In this document: one piece after another, positions 24,901-37,959 of the stretch
How the letters are laid out: every line of letters begins with the position of its first letter
How positions within the stretch are numbered: the stretch's first letter is position 1
Notes under the pieces: model-generated
The model's input: only the letters and a program-made list of their open reading frames with translations
What the model was told of the DNA's origin: nothing
The model's database searches: none
Program-made: the position numbers and the translations under genes
Source of the DNA: Glossina fuscipes
Taxonomy: Eukaryota > Arthropoda > Insecta > Diptera > Glossinidae
Assembly: GCF_014805625.2 (NCBI RefSeq)
Contig: NW_023998416.1
Location: forward strand, 13,890,273-13,954,272
Length of the DNA stretch: 64,000 nucleotides
Direction of reading: 5' to 3'

Positions 24901-27895
24901 AGTGACCTATAGTTGGTCACTATTGGCCTTTGATTGGCCTTGTCGACCGCTTTACTAATTTGACCGGTAATTTGATAATGTCTGTTGCAGAGTAACCCAA
25001 GAGCCAAACACACGCGATCTATGGTGCCGTAGACTTCGATATATTGCCAATTTCTGATGACTCTATTTTCGCCAAAATTAATTTTTTTTATTCTAGAGCT
25101 TCCAATGACTTTTTTAAACAGATGAGAACTACATTTAACTTTCGAACAAGAAAAATCGAAGCGTGAAATCTTAAGGCAATGTCAAATAATAAACTGATAA
25201 ACTGATTCGCATTATTATTAGCTACAAATTTCACTTTTGTCGGCCTAATAAATAGAAATAAAAATATTTAAAACATATTTAGCCCTAATTTGCTTGCTCT
25301 ATATTACGGCATTGAAAAAGTAATTAGAACAAAACTAGGTTAAGCGCACTTATTGCAAAAACATAGCATAGCATGAACACACACAAACATGTCGCTTTGA
25401 AAAAATCTGCAAGTAAAAGAGAAAGAGATGCGTAAAATGAAAGAATTTAAAATTGAAGTTGTTGTCGCCTGCGTAGTCGTGACATCACGTAGCTGTACCC
25501 ATTAAAAGCGTATGGGAAATATATGAGAGTTACATACAATGCCTGCGTATTCCAAATTCAAGTCCGAGTATTGTTTTTTTATATATGCACTTATATCAAA
25601 TGTCTAAACACATATATATATATATTTCTCATTTACATTATTATTTAAAATATTTATTCATTCACACCCCGTTATTATAATGCGACCTCTGTTTTCTAAG
25701 CAAGATTATACAATATTCTTAAGTGTGTCACTTTAAATTATCAATTATGGCTGGTATTGTTTTTCTATTGCATTTGTGTACACAAAATATGTAATGAAAT
25801 TATCAAATAGATTCGAAATGAAAAAAACAATTGACAAGAAACATGTGAGAAATATATTGTATATATGCATATATATACATTTATGAAGAACGGATGAAGT
25901 CGATGTAAGCGACTCCATAACCTGAACAGCCAACTTGGACAAGCAAAAGTTAGTATTTCCTTAAAGATTGGCGCATAATCAGACAAAACTTTGACAAATG
26001 CCGCAAAGCTTCAATTAATAAGTTTTGACTTTTATGAAGAATGACCACCCGGGGTAGAGCCAAAAAAAGTTGACGAGGTTATTATGCGTATACTTAAGCA
26101 CAAAAAAAAAAATGTTTTGGAAAAATATTAAAAAATGGCAACACGCCAACGGTACTTTGAAAGACATCCTCAGCTCAAGGGATTCTGCGGCAAGTCGTGT
26201 AAATGGCGCTAAAGTAGTTAATTAGAAAAAAAAATCCTTTTTGTGTACGTTTCTGTTTTCGCTGAAACATGTAGATATTTTAGTCATATCGATTTTTGTC
26301 TGATTGGAGAGCATTCAATGAAACATTTGGCTTTCGATGGTCAAGGGAAAGTCACTGTTTTCTTAATAAAATATGTAACTTATCGAAAATATTTTACGCA
26401 TTTCACTGGTGTATGTTTAGAAATGTTTTCATTTGAACACAAACAACTCCTAGAAAGATTTGTTAGTGCATGAGGAAAAGCGGTAATCAGAAAGTAACGT
26501 AATGGGATCTAATGCCTCAGCAAGAATTGATTTGAGCGCTTCGCAAAATAGGACGAAATTTCAGAGGAAAAATCTGAATTTTTTCTCAGATACATTAGAA
26601 GGCCCATAGGATGTATTTTTCCGAAAAATTTATCATGGTTTAGCCCTTTAACATAAATGAAATGCAATGTAAGTAAATTTCCCTAATCTCAAATTGTTGG
26701 TCTTTTACCGCCTCTTTAAGGGAACCAATGTGCATTTTCAAGCTTTTTCCACTACGAGGTTTAATTTTTTAAAGTTCCATCTAAACTTGGGCAACTTTTG
26801 CATACATAGAAACCAGCAAACGAATTGACAAACATTTCCAAAGTCAACTTAGAATTTCATGTTAATTAAGAATGATTTCCTTTAATGCATATTATGAAAG
26901 CTTTTTATTTCTATTTAATAATTGCTTTATAAAAAGCAATGTTTTTTGTTTCTTTTTTCACTTTAAGCACAAGTGGGTTAATAGCTTTGAAGAAACTTAG
27001 AAAAATTTGCAAATGTTTAGCTAGAAAAAAAAAAAAAAAAAAGTGTACAATAAAATGAAATAATGAGTAGTAACCGAAAAAAGAAGAAGGTAAGACCTCG
27101 TTAACAGCATTAACCTAAAAGCAAACTATCAAAAAAGACTAAGAGAGTGCAACAAATTAAGCTTTAAACCAAAGATTGCTCATACAACATTGCAGCCGAC
27201 CAGCGTTTGTTAAGCGTAATTGTTGTTTAAAGAAACCGCTATTTGCGTTTTCCTTTTTTTGTATTTCACGAAAAAAGAAAAAAAACCCAAAAAAAAAAAA
27301 AATAGCAAAACTAAAAATAATAATAATTATCTACGTACGTACTACTAGCGAGACTAAAAAGTAAACAATTTTGACATAGATTGCCTAAAACGATCTAAAG
27401 AAAAAGAATTGAAAAATCTAATTTTATCCGAAATGGTCATTTGATACTTCTTAACTTAGTTAACAGTTTATTACACGTTTGATGAGGAACTGAAGAAATA
27501 AGGTTAGTTGGTAAAGAAATACTTTTAATGATTACTCGCAAAAAAAAAGCAAAATATGGACGCGCTTGTAGAACAATTACACGTAAAATTTTCTTAATTT
27601 GAATGAGGAAAGATAAGTGCATTCCTTTATTTGAATCTTGGGTAATCACAGTACATAGTCTACAAGTGAATCATATTATTATCTAATTATCTTTTGGAGT
27701 TTCCACATGGACCTTAATTTGATATACTTGAAAAGTGCATCGTTTCTCGACATGGATGAACAAATTTCCAGAGACGAAAGCTCTCATTAATTGAAATACC
27801 CGCATAAAATGTGTAATTAACGTCTCCCTAAGCAATATTTGAATGCCTTTCGAAGAAATTTTTTGTATAATTTTATGCATACATTAAATAAAAAA
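21991..27895. other. No gene recognised
   Basis: AT-rich DNA with poly(A) at 22551-22573, GTAC/GTGT units near 22595-22680, and A runs at 26101-26111 and 27024-27041. Open frames at 24337-24588 (plus) and 24577-24765 (minus) lack recognisable domains. Other short frames look like chance. Confidence 0.45.
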
Positions 27896-27896
27896 A

Positions 27897-28457
27897 AAAA
27901 ACTTCGTGGCGTTTTTCTATCTATAGACGACTTTCGTAAAAGTGATTCTATCAAGCCATACCACGAGAGGTGACCGTCCAATGCTAATATGTTTTGTAGA
28001 ATAGAAGGCAAATCACGCATCACGGATTGCTCAAACGTAGTCAGAGGATTGATTACACCCTCTATTGCTAATAACTAATGCGGTTGAAGCACTTAATTAA
28101 AGCAAAGCTTCCAGAAATAATTAACAGCTAAGGTGTGATCCTCATTCCACAATGCTATCCTTAACGACTCGGCAGAAATCGGAGCTGCCATATAACCGTA
28201 CAGCCGTTCCCCCGTCTAATGTCTGTTGTACTTTGGAGAAATCTCCTAATACTGTAAAGTTGCCATAAAAAGCAAACCTCAATCAAAAGGGCATTCTATC
28301 ATCGTTTAGTTTTCCCAAACCCCAAAATTGCTAATCATGCATAACAGAAAAGAATAGTGACTTGTTAGGGAGCTTATCAAGATCTAGATTTAGTGAAAAT
28401 AAAAAAAAAAAAATGAAAAAAAATTGAATCATCGAGGAAAAACGCCACGAAGTTTCT
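27897..28457. mobile_element. MITE-like segment bounded by 18-19 bp inverted repeats
   Basis: AAACTTCGTGGCGTTTTTC at about 27898-27916 recurs as its reverse complement at about 28437-28455. The arms face each other as terminal inverted repeats would. The roughly 520-bp interior has no coding frame. A clear target-site duplication is obscured by the A-rich left flank. It could be a non-autonomous DNA element or a chance inverted repeat. Confidence 0.4.
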
Positions 28458-29700
28458 CTTTCAATTAATATGATAATTATTTTTAACTCTAAGTGATTCA
28501 TTGCTTTGCATCATCATTAGCATACTTACAATGCTTAACATATAAAATATTATACTTAAGCACGCTTTAGGGTCAATTGAATATTCTAGACAGGTTGACA
28601 ACATGAGTGCAATCGCTAACACCCTTATGACACTCCCATATAGTATTTGTAATTATATGTGTGCGTGTGTATGCTCTACTAAAGAAAAATAATTAAGTTT
28701 ATAGCAGAAAATGGAAGACTTCGGTCTTACGAAAGCATTCTGAATAAGTAGCGAAATGTGAGAATTCACGATTTTGCTTTCTGCTTAAGCGTACATTTAT
28801 GAAAAATTCATTTGGAAATTATTTAAAGCAATGTATAATTATTTTGACGTATTGCAAACACACTTGGATACAATTTACGCCAACGTCATAAATGTTTGCA
28901 AACAAAATGTTTTTATTTATTATATTGTGTGCATACCTGTGAAGAGAGATTAAATAACCACTTTTTTTTTATTTATTTATAATGCAAATACTTATATATG
29001 CGCTATGATATAATTCATATATAATTCTAATAATATTCCTATTCAAATTAAGTTGATGTTATAATTAATCGATATGATAATATCTGTTAACTTTAGTATC
29101 ATGTGACAAATTCCTCTTAACCCTAAACGTACTAAGAGAGTCAAAATGATTCCCTTTTTAAGCAAAGTTTCTTGGACACGAAGCTATGATTATAGTAAAG
29201 TCTTATCGACTTGACGATTAACATATTTTTCAATATTTACTTATTTATTCATTCCGGCCAACAAAGGAAGGGAGGTGTACCGGGGAATGAGGGACCTTTA
29301 CAACAACCAGAAAAAAGTTTCGAAGACTCACTGATTAGTATCAAATTCGAGAACCGTTCTGCACATGCTTTTTAGTCCCTCTTATCCACCAAAATTTTAT
29401 TTTTAAGCGTTAAGAAAGTTGGAACAAAGCTATTTAGAGAAAATGCAAAAATTTCACAATTTAGCTGACACATGCGAACTCTATCAAGACGTTTATTTAT
29501 ATAGCACCTAAGGCGTATTCAAAATGAGATACTATAATTAGGAGACGTATATGAGGAAGGACTAAAACAGGGATCCTTGTACTCCTTTTACGGAATTATC
29601 AAAATTAGCGAAGAAAGCAAAAGATCGTATACAACCACTTTTAACTTAATTAAACAAGTCGAATAATTGCACGCTTACAGTTTTTTAAATCAAATCAAAT
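28458..29700. other. No gene recognised
   Basis: AT-rich DNA without recognisable coding or RNA features. Confidence 0.45.
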
Positions 29701-29759
29701 AGAAAAGTGTTACAAAAGCACTTTTATTCTACCCCAAAGTTAGGTGTTCAAATGGATTC

Positions 29760-30260
29760 TCTGTTTTTTTTTTTTTTTTTGTTAAAAGTCAAAAAGCTTG
29801 ATAATCGAAATATGGATCATTATTATCAACTTTTGGTCTTGAGGTCTTTTGCCTCTCAAACTTCACGATTTCGAAGCGGCAAAGCCACCGATCCATTTTA
29901 CGCACATCTTCAACTTTGGGGAACTGCTGACATGCTAAATACGTCTGCATCAATCCGATAAGGAGTTTCTGGGGAGAACCTATTCGTACACTTACTTAAA
30001 GAGTTAAATTTGGAATAAACACAACAAACCAGAAAACAAGATAATGCATTAACCGAAATCATCGGTTCGTATCACGGTCGAATTAGCCCGATAACGAGTG
30101 TCCTTTCGGGACACAGTTTGAAGAGGCGTAAAGTATTCTCCATCATTAGTAACTGTCCATTGCCATTTCTCTGGAGTCATGTGGTTATGAGTTTTCTGGC
30201 AGCATATGGCAGAAAGAAAACGCATCTTCCAGGCTAATCAAAAGTTGACCCATCTTTCGC
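29760..30260 (+). mobile_element. Probable decayed non-LTR retrotransposon fragment
   Basis: A plus-strand frame contains FYAHLQLWGTADMLN, resembling the conserved YGIQLWGTAxxSN thumb segment of jockey-clade reverse transcriptases. About 100 bp further on, another plus-strand frame reads GRISPITSVLSGHSLKRR. That resembles the SPLTSxLTGHCxLRRH segment near the end of retrotransposon RNase H regions, followed by a possible remnant of the downstream Cys-rich block. The two matches are in different frames with stops between. The opposite strand is also open here, so the strand call rests only on these two motifs. Confidence 0.35.
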
Positions 30261-30269
30261 CTTAAAAAA

Positions 30270-31590
30270 ACTCAGTCGGGCCAGCTAACTAGATCGGTAG
30301 TAATGGATTCGTTCATCGCGTTCATTGGGCACATCGCAAGACAGTTGTTAAAAGGAATACATCTGTCCTTAATACTCTAAAGAAGACGAACAGACAAAAC
30401 TTGCCTAATTAACCGGGTGCGCGTGACGCCAAGATCTGCACATACTCTACTCTACTTATGGTTTACATTTGGCCATATTTTTACTGGAGATTCTATTTCT
30501 TCTAGAGTATCGTTGCCGATTTCTTCACTTTTGATCTGTAATTACGTTCCCAACTAATAAACGTAATGCAAATATAATATATTAAGCAATGCTAATCCAT
30601 CCAGATGTGTTTAGATTATGGTATAACATAACAAATTAGCTTGAAATGTATACGATAATGTCGGATTTCAATCCACTTTGCAATCAAATATCTGACATAT
30701 TTCCACATATGTTAACACTGGGTAGCAAGAAATTTGGATCAAAACAGTATATAATTTTTTCCTTCTTTTTTAAGAGTTGTGTTTATTCTACTAAGAAATA
30801 TTCAATTTTATACGGCAGTCGAAACAAAACTTTCTAATTTATTTATGATTTTAATTATTCTAATGTGTATTATAAAATTTCTTAGAAAATATTACGACAT
30901 ATATTTAGTTGCCTATTACGAGCTAAAGAATTTTCTATATGATATAAGAACACATTAATTACTTTTTAATTAATTTGTAATACATTTGTAGTTAATTATA
31001 AGGAGACTACATTCCATCAGCTATTACATGTTATTTCTCTGCTATATATATATATATATATGTAGTCATACAACAAGTCATAAGTCATGTAAGTGTTACA
31101 CTTGCTTGATTGTATTGTCTGCCTCTAAGCGAACTAGATATTTGTATAAATTAATAACAATAAAATCAAAAACAATTAAATGAATTAATTGTTTAGAAGA
31201 TTAATCAGCAAAATAAATGAAATTCAATTAAAAGTTTACAAGATACGCGAGTGTTCGCCTTTAAAACGAATCATAAGTACACCCCATCTTAAGCAAAACT
31301 ATGGAAATTACAATTATACATTTGTATTTAGGATGTGACCCATAAGCACAATGGATAATATTTATCATTCTTTCTACCTTATCTTAATACAATCCAGTAT
31401 TTAGGTATATGACAACCAAATCCACTTATGGAAACCAACAGGAAGAGCCTGCCGAACATCACTCTAAGATGGATCTTCGTAGGCACGACTGTTGCAAATG
31501 GGATAACAAATTTGATATTTGCATAGCCTATTAAGCAACGCGAACGAATGCAATTCTTAAGAAACGTTTATAATAAGTGAAAAGCAACTA
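30270..31590. other. No gene recognised
   Basis: AT-rich DNA with a short (TA)n at 31043-31061. No coding signal recognised. Confidence 0.45.
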
Positions 31591-31599
31591 AAACGCTAT

Positions 31600-32020
31600 A
31601 GTGAGCCACAGCTCACTAATAAGCCTAACTACAATTATTCATATAACAACCTTTCAAAATAAGATGTTATATGTTAAGTGACCGAGAAAGCAGTCTTATC
31701 CGAAACCACCCCACAGGTGTTCATATAGCAACCTTTTAAAATAAAATGTTATATGGTAAGCGACCGAGGAAGTGGCCCGGTTCGAAAAATTTACGATAGC
31801 CTTCGCAAAATACGCCGGTGTACCAAGTTTCATCAAAATATAGCGATGGCCTGTAGGTTGAACACATCAAAAACAAAACGGACAGACGGACAGGGACGTT
31901 TAAATTAAATCAGAAAGTTATTCTGAATCGATCAGTATAACAAAAAAGATAGGTCTATCTAAAGTTCTCCTTCTGAGTATTACATACATCCGCACATACT
32001 TAATACACACTTGTACTGAA
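31600..32020 (+). repeat. Dispersed repeat family A, copy 4, with internal duplication
   Basis: It starts TATAGTGAGCCACAGC and contains GTGTACCAAGTTTCATC, a CCTGTAGGTTGAACAC block, ACGGACAGACGGACAGGGAC, a TTCTGAATCGATCAG block and the usual end. The TTCATATAACAACCTTT segment occurs twice (31639 and 31720), an 81-bp offset. Confidence 0.65.
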
Positions 32021-32029
32021 AGCGGTGTA

Positions 32030-33850
32030 TCGTGTAACAACAATACGTTCTCTTTGTATTATTTCATTTTTTTGTTAATTCATTCAAAATGTAATTGATT
32101 CCTTATATTTAGTGCTTACACTTTTTCTGCCTTTTATTAACCATAAATAATTTTGCTAAAATGCGGCATTAAAACTCAAAAAAATAAAAGGCAAAATATT
32201 AATAAATTATTAAGAAAACGTGCCTAAATTGTCAGCTTAAATCCATAAAAATATTTCCACCACAATTAGCCTTGATTTATATTTAACACATATGCATATG
32301 CATACATAACGTGCAATCGTACAAGCGTACATAAATTTACTAATTCCACGATCGACACAACCGCTATTAAGCAGAGACATATTAAAATAATTTGCAATAA
32401 CAAACCAACCAATCACCCACACGATTAGTGTTTATGGTTATGTGGTGACCAGGTATAGGAATTTTAAAAGGCACCCACCAAACGATTGTCTTTTTTTTTT
32501 CTCTTGAAACATTTTTAATAATTTTTTTATTTTCATAAAAATCTGTTTTTTCTTATTTTTTTTTTTTTCTTATTTTATATATATATATATATGTTATATA
32601 TATATATATATGTATTTTATATACATATATATGTATATATATATATATATATATAAAACATGGCTACAAGTATAGACACCGTAATTGCAATTTAATTAAA
32701 TTGCATTTACCGCACAAATGATTTATTTGAATGTGGTAGGTGGTGAAGAGGTAGGTAGGGCGCCAAGGGTAGAAAAAAGGGGGTGTGTCCGTTACATGCA
32801 ACACAATATTTATACTTTATGGTACTTTATAGTGGAAGACAATTATTGTCTTTTAAATTTCATGGAAAAAGTTGTAGCACAAATGTCAAATCATTCTTTA
32901 AAGAAAAAACAAAACAAAAAAAAAATAAAAATAAAAACAAGAAAAAAGCAATTTTCAATTAAAAAAAAAAAAACATTTTTTTAAGGTAAAAAAGTCAAAG
33001 CACAATAAGGTCTAATATGTAAACGAATTGTTTAATAACTAAATTCCTGACACAGTATCGATCTAGATTATGTTTTCCATAAGTTAGAGATTGTGAAATG
33101 AACCGATGCCCGATCGAGATTATTTTTCCCACCCGCTAGAGATTTTTAAATGAGTTGACGCAAAGTTTGTGCACTCGAAGTGGGCATTTACTGTTTAGGA
33201 AGTGGCTGTGGTAGAAGTGTGCCTTTGCGAAAAAATATAATACTTAGAGCAATAGGAAAAGGACTACGAAAGATAAATCGGTGCGGTACTATTTGCCTTT
33301 TTTGTTTCGCAATTATTTCACTCCTCCTTCTCACAGGTATTATGTAGATCCTATAGAATCCTTTCAAGCGTAATTCCCCCGCTCTTTGACTTCAAATATT
33401 ATAGTTGGGATCCGGCGCCTTGTTCCTATGAAAATATATTGCTTTTGTTATTCCTATAGTCGCTAGAGAATCTTAGACTTAACTCTTGGTGTTCCCTGCT
33501 TAGTCAAGTTAATAAATAAAGCCATTAAATCGCCGACACTATTAAGTATCTTTTCTTTTTCATAAAACTGAGTCAATGTGGATATAAGTACAAGATTTTC
33601 AACCTGTTGAGGGAGTCCTTTGCAAAAATCTAAATGAATAACTCAGTATCAAATTCTTTTAAACCCTATCAACTCAACCTGCCTTAATAAGTGAGCCTTG
33701 CATGTGAAACTGCTGAATATGTTCACTATTATCGCTTTCCACGGTTCTGCCGAACGTGATGTCGTTGAACTTTAAAGTTCGTTATATAATCGGTAATGGA
33801 AAGTTTATTGTTCTATACCAAGGCGATATTTTGTTCCCCAATAATTGTTG
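32030..33850. repeat. No gene; long (AT)n tract at 32576-32656
   Basis: The (AT)n tract has GTATAC and TTTTATATAC interruptions and can fold on itself. A-rich DNA at 32900-32985 produces a Lys-rich open frame. No other feature recognised. Confidence 0.55.
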
Positions 33851-33857
33851 ACTTCTT

Positions 33858-34240
33858 TTAGACCCTAAGCCACTTGTGGTACAAGAGCGTATTACGTTTG
33901 TGCGGATGTATGTAGCAGCCAGAAAGACTTCAAAACGACCCAGCTTTTATTATGCCGATCGACTTGAAACCGCTTTCTGAAATGATCAAACCTTGTCCGT
34001 CCGTCTGACCGTACATCTGTCTTGGATTATTGTGGCATCAGATGGCAATCTTTGACATATTTTGATGAAATTTAGTACATCGCCGTATTCTGACCCAAGG
34101 CCAAAAGCTATTGAACATGACTCCGATCGAAGCAATTTTTTGACCACTTACCTTTTAGAAGGTCGTTATATGAATAAATGTGTTAAGCAACGTGATGTAG
34201 GGTACTTAATAGTAAGCGGTGTCGCATTTTAGTGTCTCTG
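33858..34240 (-). repeat. Dispersed repeat family A, copy 5 (reverse)
   Basis: The plus strand reads CCCTAAGCCACTTGTGG, a TTATTATGCCGATCGACTTG block, CCTTGTCCGTCCGTCTGACC, TTTTGATGAAATTTAGTAC, a GACCCAAGGCCAAAAGC block and a CGTTATATGAATAAATG block. This is the full canonical order in reverse complement and one of the best-preserved copies. Confidence 0.7.
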
Positions 34241-34244
34241 CTTG

Positions 34245-35333
34245 GTCAAATTTAATAAAGTGCATTTGCGTGGACATTTTTGAGTCACACGTAGCTGTTT
34301 CGAAGTGGACACCTTCTTAAGGGAAAAAAAGGCTTAAGTCCAGGTTATAGTCTTACCAGAATCCCAAGCAGCTTTCAGTTGATATTTCTGCCAACAGTCC
34401 GTGTATCAGACCAAATCCAGGGAAACCAACATATCAACGGACTCGTATAACATTGGCAGACCTAATGGCTGATTAGTTGAAAAGTGTAGAATTATTTAGT
34501 ATTCGATTCGCACACATTATGCTTAATTGTAAACATAAAGTCAAAGCATTTCGTATCACGACATACGCTTGAACACAACTATATAAACATTTTTGCAAAT
34601 ACACTCTTATGCAAGTTTGCATATGTGCGATAGAAGAACCTACCACAACATGTGTTTTCATTGCAACTTTCGTGTAACCGCAAAAATCTTTCCTATGTAC
34701 ATTTTGTTTTTTTCTTTTTTAACTAATGTCTATAAAATGCAAATTATTCAATTGTCAATAATAATACTTAAATACGTATGTGTTTGTCTTATTAATAGAA
34801 AATGCTCATAACAACCTAACACTAACACAGGCCAACTCACTGAGCAAATGCACGGTACAGTACATTTTCTTTTGAAAATATTTATAAATTGAATTTTTGC
34901 CAACGAAAACAAAAAAAAACAAAAAAAAAATATTAACGTCACTGAATGCTAACTGTTGCTCTTGTTGGTCGCTGTTACTGCCATTACTGAATACAGCTGA
35001 AGTCGTTGTCGGCCGTACTGCAAAATAATTCATGCATGTATGTCAATTTAACTATGATGTTGTTTGCTGTAGACACACAACAGCAATAACTACAGCCAGC
35101 CCAGAGTTAAATGCTCTTAAGAAACAGGCATGAAAACATATATTTACGAAACTACATAAGCTTTGTAAGTATTTAAAAAAAAAATTGAAGAAAAAAAAAA
35201 ACGAATTGAAAACGAAAACTTTTTTTGTTATTCCAAGGTGTGCACATAAGAAACTTTAATGAACATACCAAAAAATTGCAGCACAGTAACAAAAATGTAC
35301 GAAAACTAACGTAAACTAAAAAAATAAAAAAAA

Positions 35334-35364
<31 letters not shown>

Positions 35365-37250
35365 TTCATTCATATCCACCCACACATGAAATTAAATTTG
35401 TAGTCCGTAAAAAATCCGCACTATATGTGCAGTATACATATGCGCGGAATTACACAAATAACAATTTGCATAAAGAGGAGCAACTTAAACCGAATAAGAA
35501 ATACATGCACATGCGCTTATGCTTATATTTTGTTTTATACTTAATATTGTCGTTGTTTTGCTGTTGCCGTTACACTCTCCACTATAATAGAGTTATTGTA
35601 CAATCAAATATTTTAATACTTATCAAGAGCAAAATTAACTGATTTTATTTACGTCTTACGGTACCCATGCCAACGTTACATCTGTCTCTGGATTTTTCTC
35701 CATTAACTTACAAGCCAATTAGTTTGACATTATGCACTCATTTGTAACAAATTTTTATGGTGGCTGCTTGTTAATACACACTAAAGAGAAGAAGAAGATT
35801 AGCACAACTCGATTACGAGAGGACGCAAAAAAGTTGTTCAAATCTTGTATAATTTCGGATACTCGGCATCTCAATAACGACGGACGTTAGTTGTAAACGT
35901 CTGATCTAGCTCGGTATCAACATTAACTGGGCGAGATGCACATATTTTTATAACATTTTGATTTTTTTTTGCTTTTTTTGGCCGGTTTTTTTGCGATCCC
36001 TTCAGCTTACACTAAGAGCCTTATAAACGGTACTTATACTACTTGATCGTATCGTTTTTGAAACCATCCACTCATTACGAATGTACAACTTTTGTCGAAG
36101 CCTTAATGCACATTTTCGTATTTTATAATCGCAATGATCAGTACAACAACTAAAATTTACTGCTCTTCGTCTGTACTATTCAGAGATTCAAATAGGAACA
36201 TATTTTGAGTCGTTATAGATTATATATGTCGTTAGCATAATGTGTTAAGAATAAGACTTGATTGATAAGCTGTTTTCTTGTAACAGTGTGCTTATGAACG
36301 CAATAAGTACATTTTCGAGTGTCCTGCCTGGTATTCTTTCTAGCATAAGAGAACCATTATCGTGCCTTTCTACAACAGCTTTCGTGGATTTACTTATGTC
36401 TAGAAAAGATGTGTATATGCACAATATATTTGTAAAGTACTGATGCACAGTCGCTAAGTAGAAATCGTCGAGTCAAGCTGTAAAATCTCAGAGTCATCAA
36501 AGCTTTTTTGTTTTAATTCGAATAACAAAGATTTTATCTATCCAAGTACAATATACAGAATGCTCATCTGCGAAAGCACTCCCGCAAGTAACCTACCTGG
36601 CAAAGAAAACCATATATATTACGAAATTTTGCGTGCGAACAGTGAGCAGTGAACATGGTACACATATCATGGATACGTTAGGACATAATTCCTGATTCAT
36701 TGCTTAAGTAATCATAATCATGGACAATCTTTACTACTCACAATTGTCGAATAGATTTTAACCGACGTCTACTCATGACTGTCAACAGAACTTTGGACTA
36801 GAAAAACTTTCTTCTAACAACAACCATTTCCTCTTTCTTACATAATCCGTGAGATATGATCAGTCTTGCATGAAAGATGAAAAGAAAGGATTTTTGGACT
36901 GAACTTGCATATTAATTACCCTTAACTCTAAGCTCTATAACGTTCTGTCAGTGGAAGGAAATATACTTTTTTTTCTTGAGTTAGATTGGTGAGCTGTTTA
37001 CTGTTTTGCCGGGAAACGCCATAGTCTTTGCTGTTTGGGTTTCTGCATGTTCTGGACTTGTCGTACGACAAATACAAAATATTTCCGTGACTTAGCAATG
37101 GACTCTTACATATATTATAGACTTGATCATTGCAAAATTTCAACTCGGTTTAGCGATATATTTTTTGCGTCCCCAATCAGAATACATCTTTTTCAGTCTT
37201 GTCTGTTTATTTGCATTTGTCTTAAACATTGCACCTATTTCCCAATGCAG
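34245..37250. other. No gene recognised
   Basis: AT-rich DNA including an (AT)n tract at about 35335-35363 and homopolymer runs. Paired antisense open frames at 36245-36448 have no recognisable domain. Confidence 0.45.
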
Positions 37251-37289
37251 ATGCCCCACGCTTGGCTCGCTTCTTCCTACCCGACCCAG
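37251..37289 (+). other. Candidate 39-nt microexon (plus strand)
   Basis: A pyrimidine-rich tract ending CCCAATGCAG is followed by a 39-nt segment that is markedly GC-richer than its flanks, then CAG|GTAAGG. The segment is a multiple of three and reads MPHAWLASSYPTQ in the frame that begins at its first base. The strand is opposite to the osp exon, so it would belong to another transcript. No homology recognised. Confidence 0.25.
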
Positions 37290-37870
37290 GTAAGGCCACA
37301 CCATTAATTTACCACTCAGGTAACTTTTAACACTTTTTTCCATTTCTTCGCTGTCGATTGTAGTCATCACTCTAAAGCAAAGTATGAAAACTACTATTAC
37401 AACGCATGTCAAACCAAGCGTTCAGACACTTTCAATCAAATTGTCTCAGTTCACTTTTTTACTGAGCACAGTACAGATAAGACACTGCACACTTCTAAGT
37501 AAGTAAACTTTCCAACAAACACCTTATTATCCTGAATAATAAAGCAAAAGTAACAATCACTTAATTTCGAGAGGTTCACTCCTCTCACGTATTTGGAGAG
37601 TTTTTAAAACTTTCAAAAGGTAATGGAAAATATGATATCGAAAGCAACTGCAATTGCAACTATTAGTAACAAGAAAGAGCATGAAACGTAATTCATATTT
37701 AAATATAAACACGAACCTTACAAAAAACAAAAAAAAAACAATAATAAAAATAGAAGAAAAATGTTTAAAGTGAATAACGAAAAAAAAAAATAATAATAAT
37801 AATAATAATAATGCATTCTCAATAGCAAGCTCGGTAATTTATACCAAAACATTTTACAAACATACACACT
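37290..37870. other. No gene recognised
   Basis: AT-rich DNA with (AAT)n-like and A-rich tracts around 37720-37812. Confidence 0.45.
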
Positions 37871-37873
37871 TAC

Positions 37874-37903
37874 CTGCAAATTATTATGTACAGATATTTT
37901 CAT
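37874..37903 (-). CDS. Candidate alternative first coding exon (minus strand)
   Basis: The minus strand shows ATG at 37903 and ten codons (MKISVHNNLQ) ending at a strong CAG|GTAAGTG donor, with intron from 37873. A TATATAAAAGG box lies upstream and leaves room for a start site around 37926 with a short leader. It lies in the same orientation as the osp exon and also ends in phase 0, so it could splice to the same downstream exon. Evidence is signal-based only; chance is quite possible. Confidence 0.2.
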
Positions 37904-37948
37904 TTAGAATAAACACAACAGAGATTGCTTACGTTTAATAAAGCACTA

Positions 37949-37959
37949 CCTTTTATATA
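37949..37959 (-). promoter_or_regulatory. TATA-box candidate for the 37.9 kb minus-strand exon
   Basis: TATATAAAAGG read on the minus strand, about 50 nt upstream of the ATG at 37903. It sits next to other TA repeats, which lowers its specificity. Confidence 0.2.
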
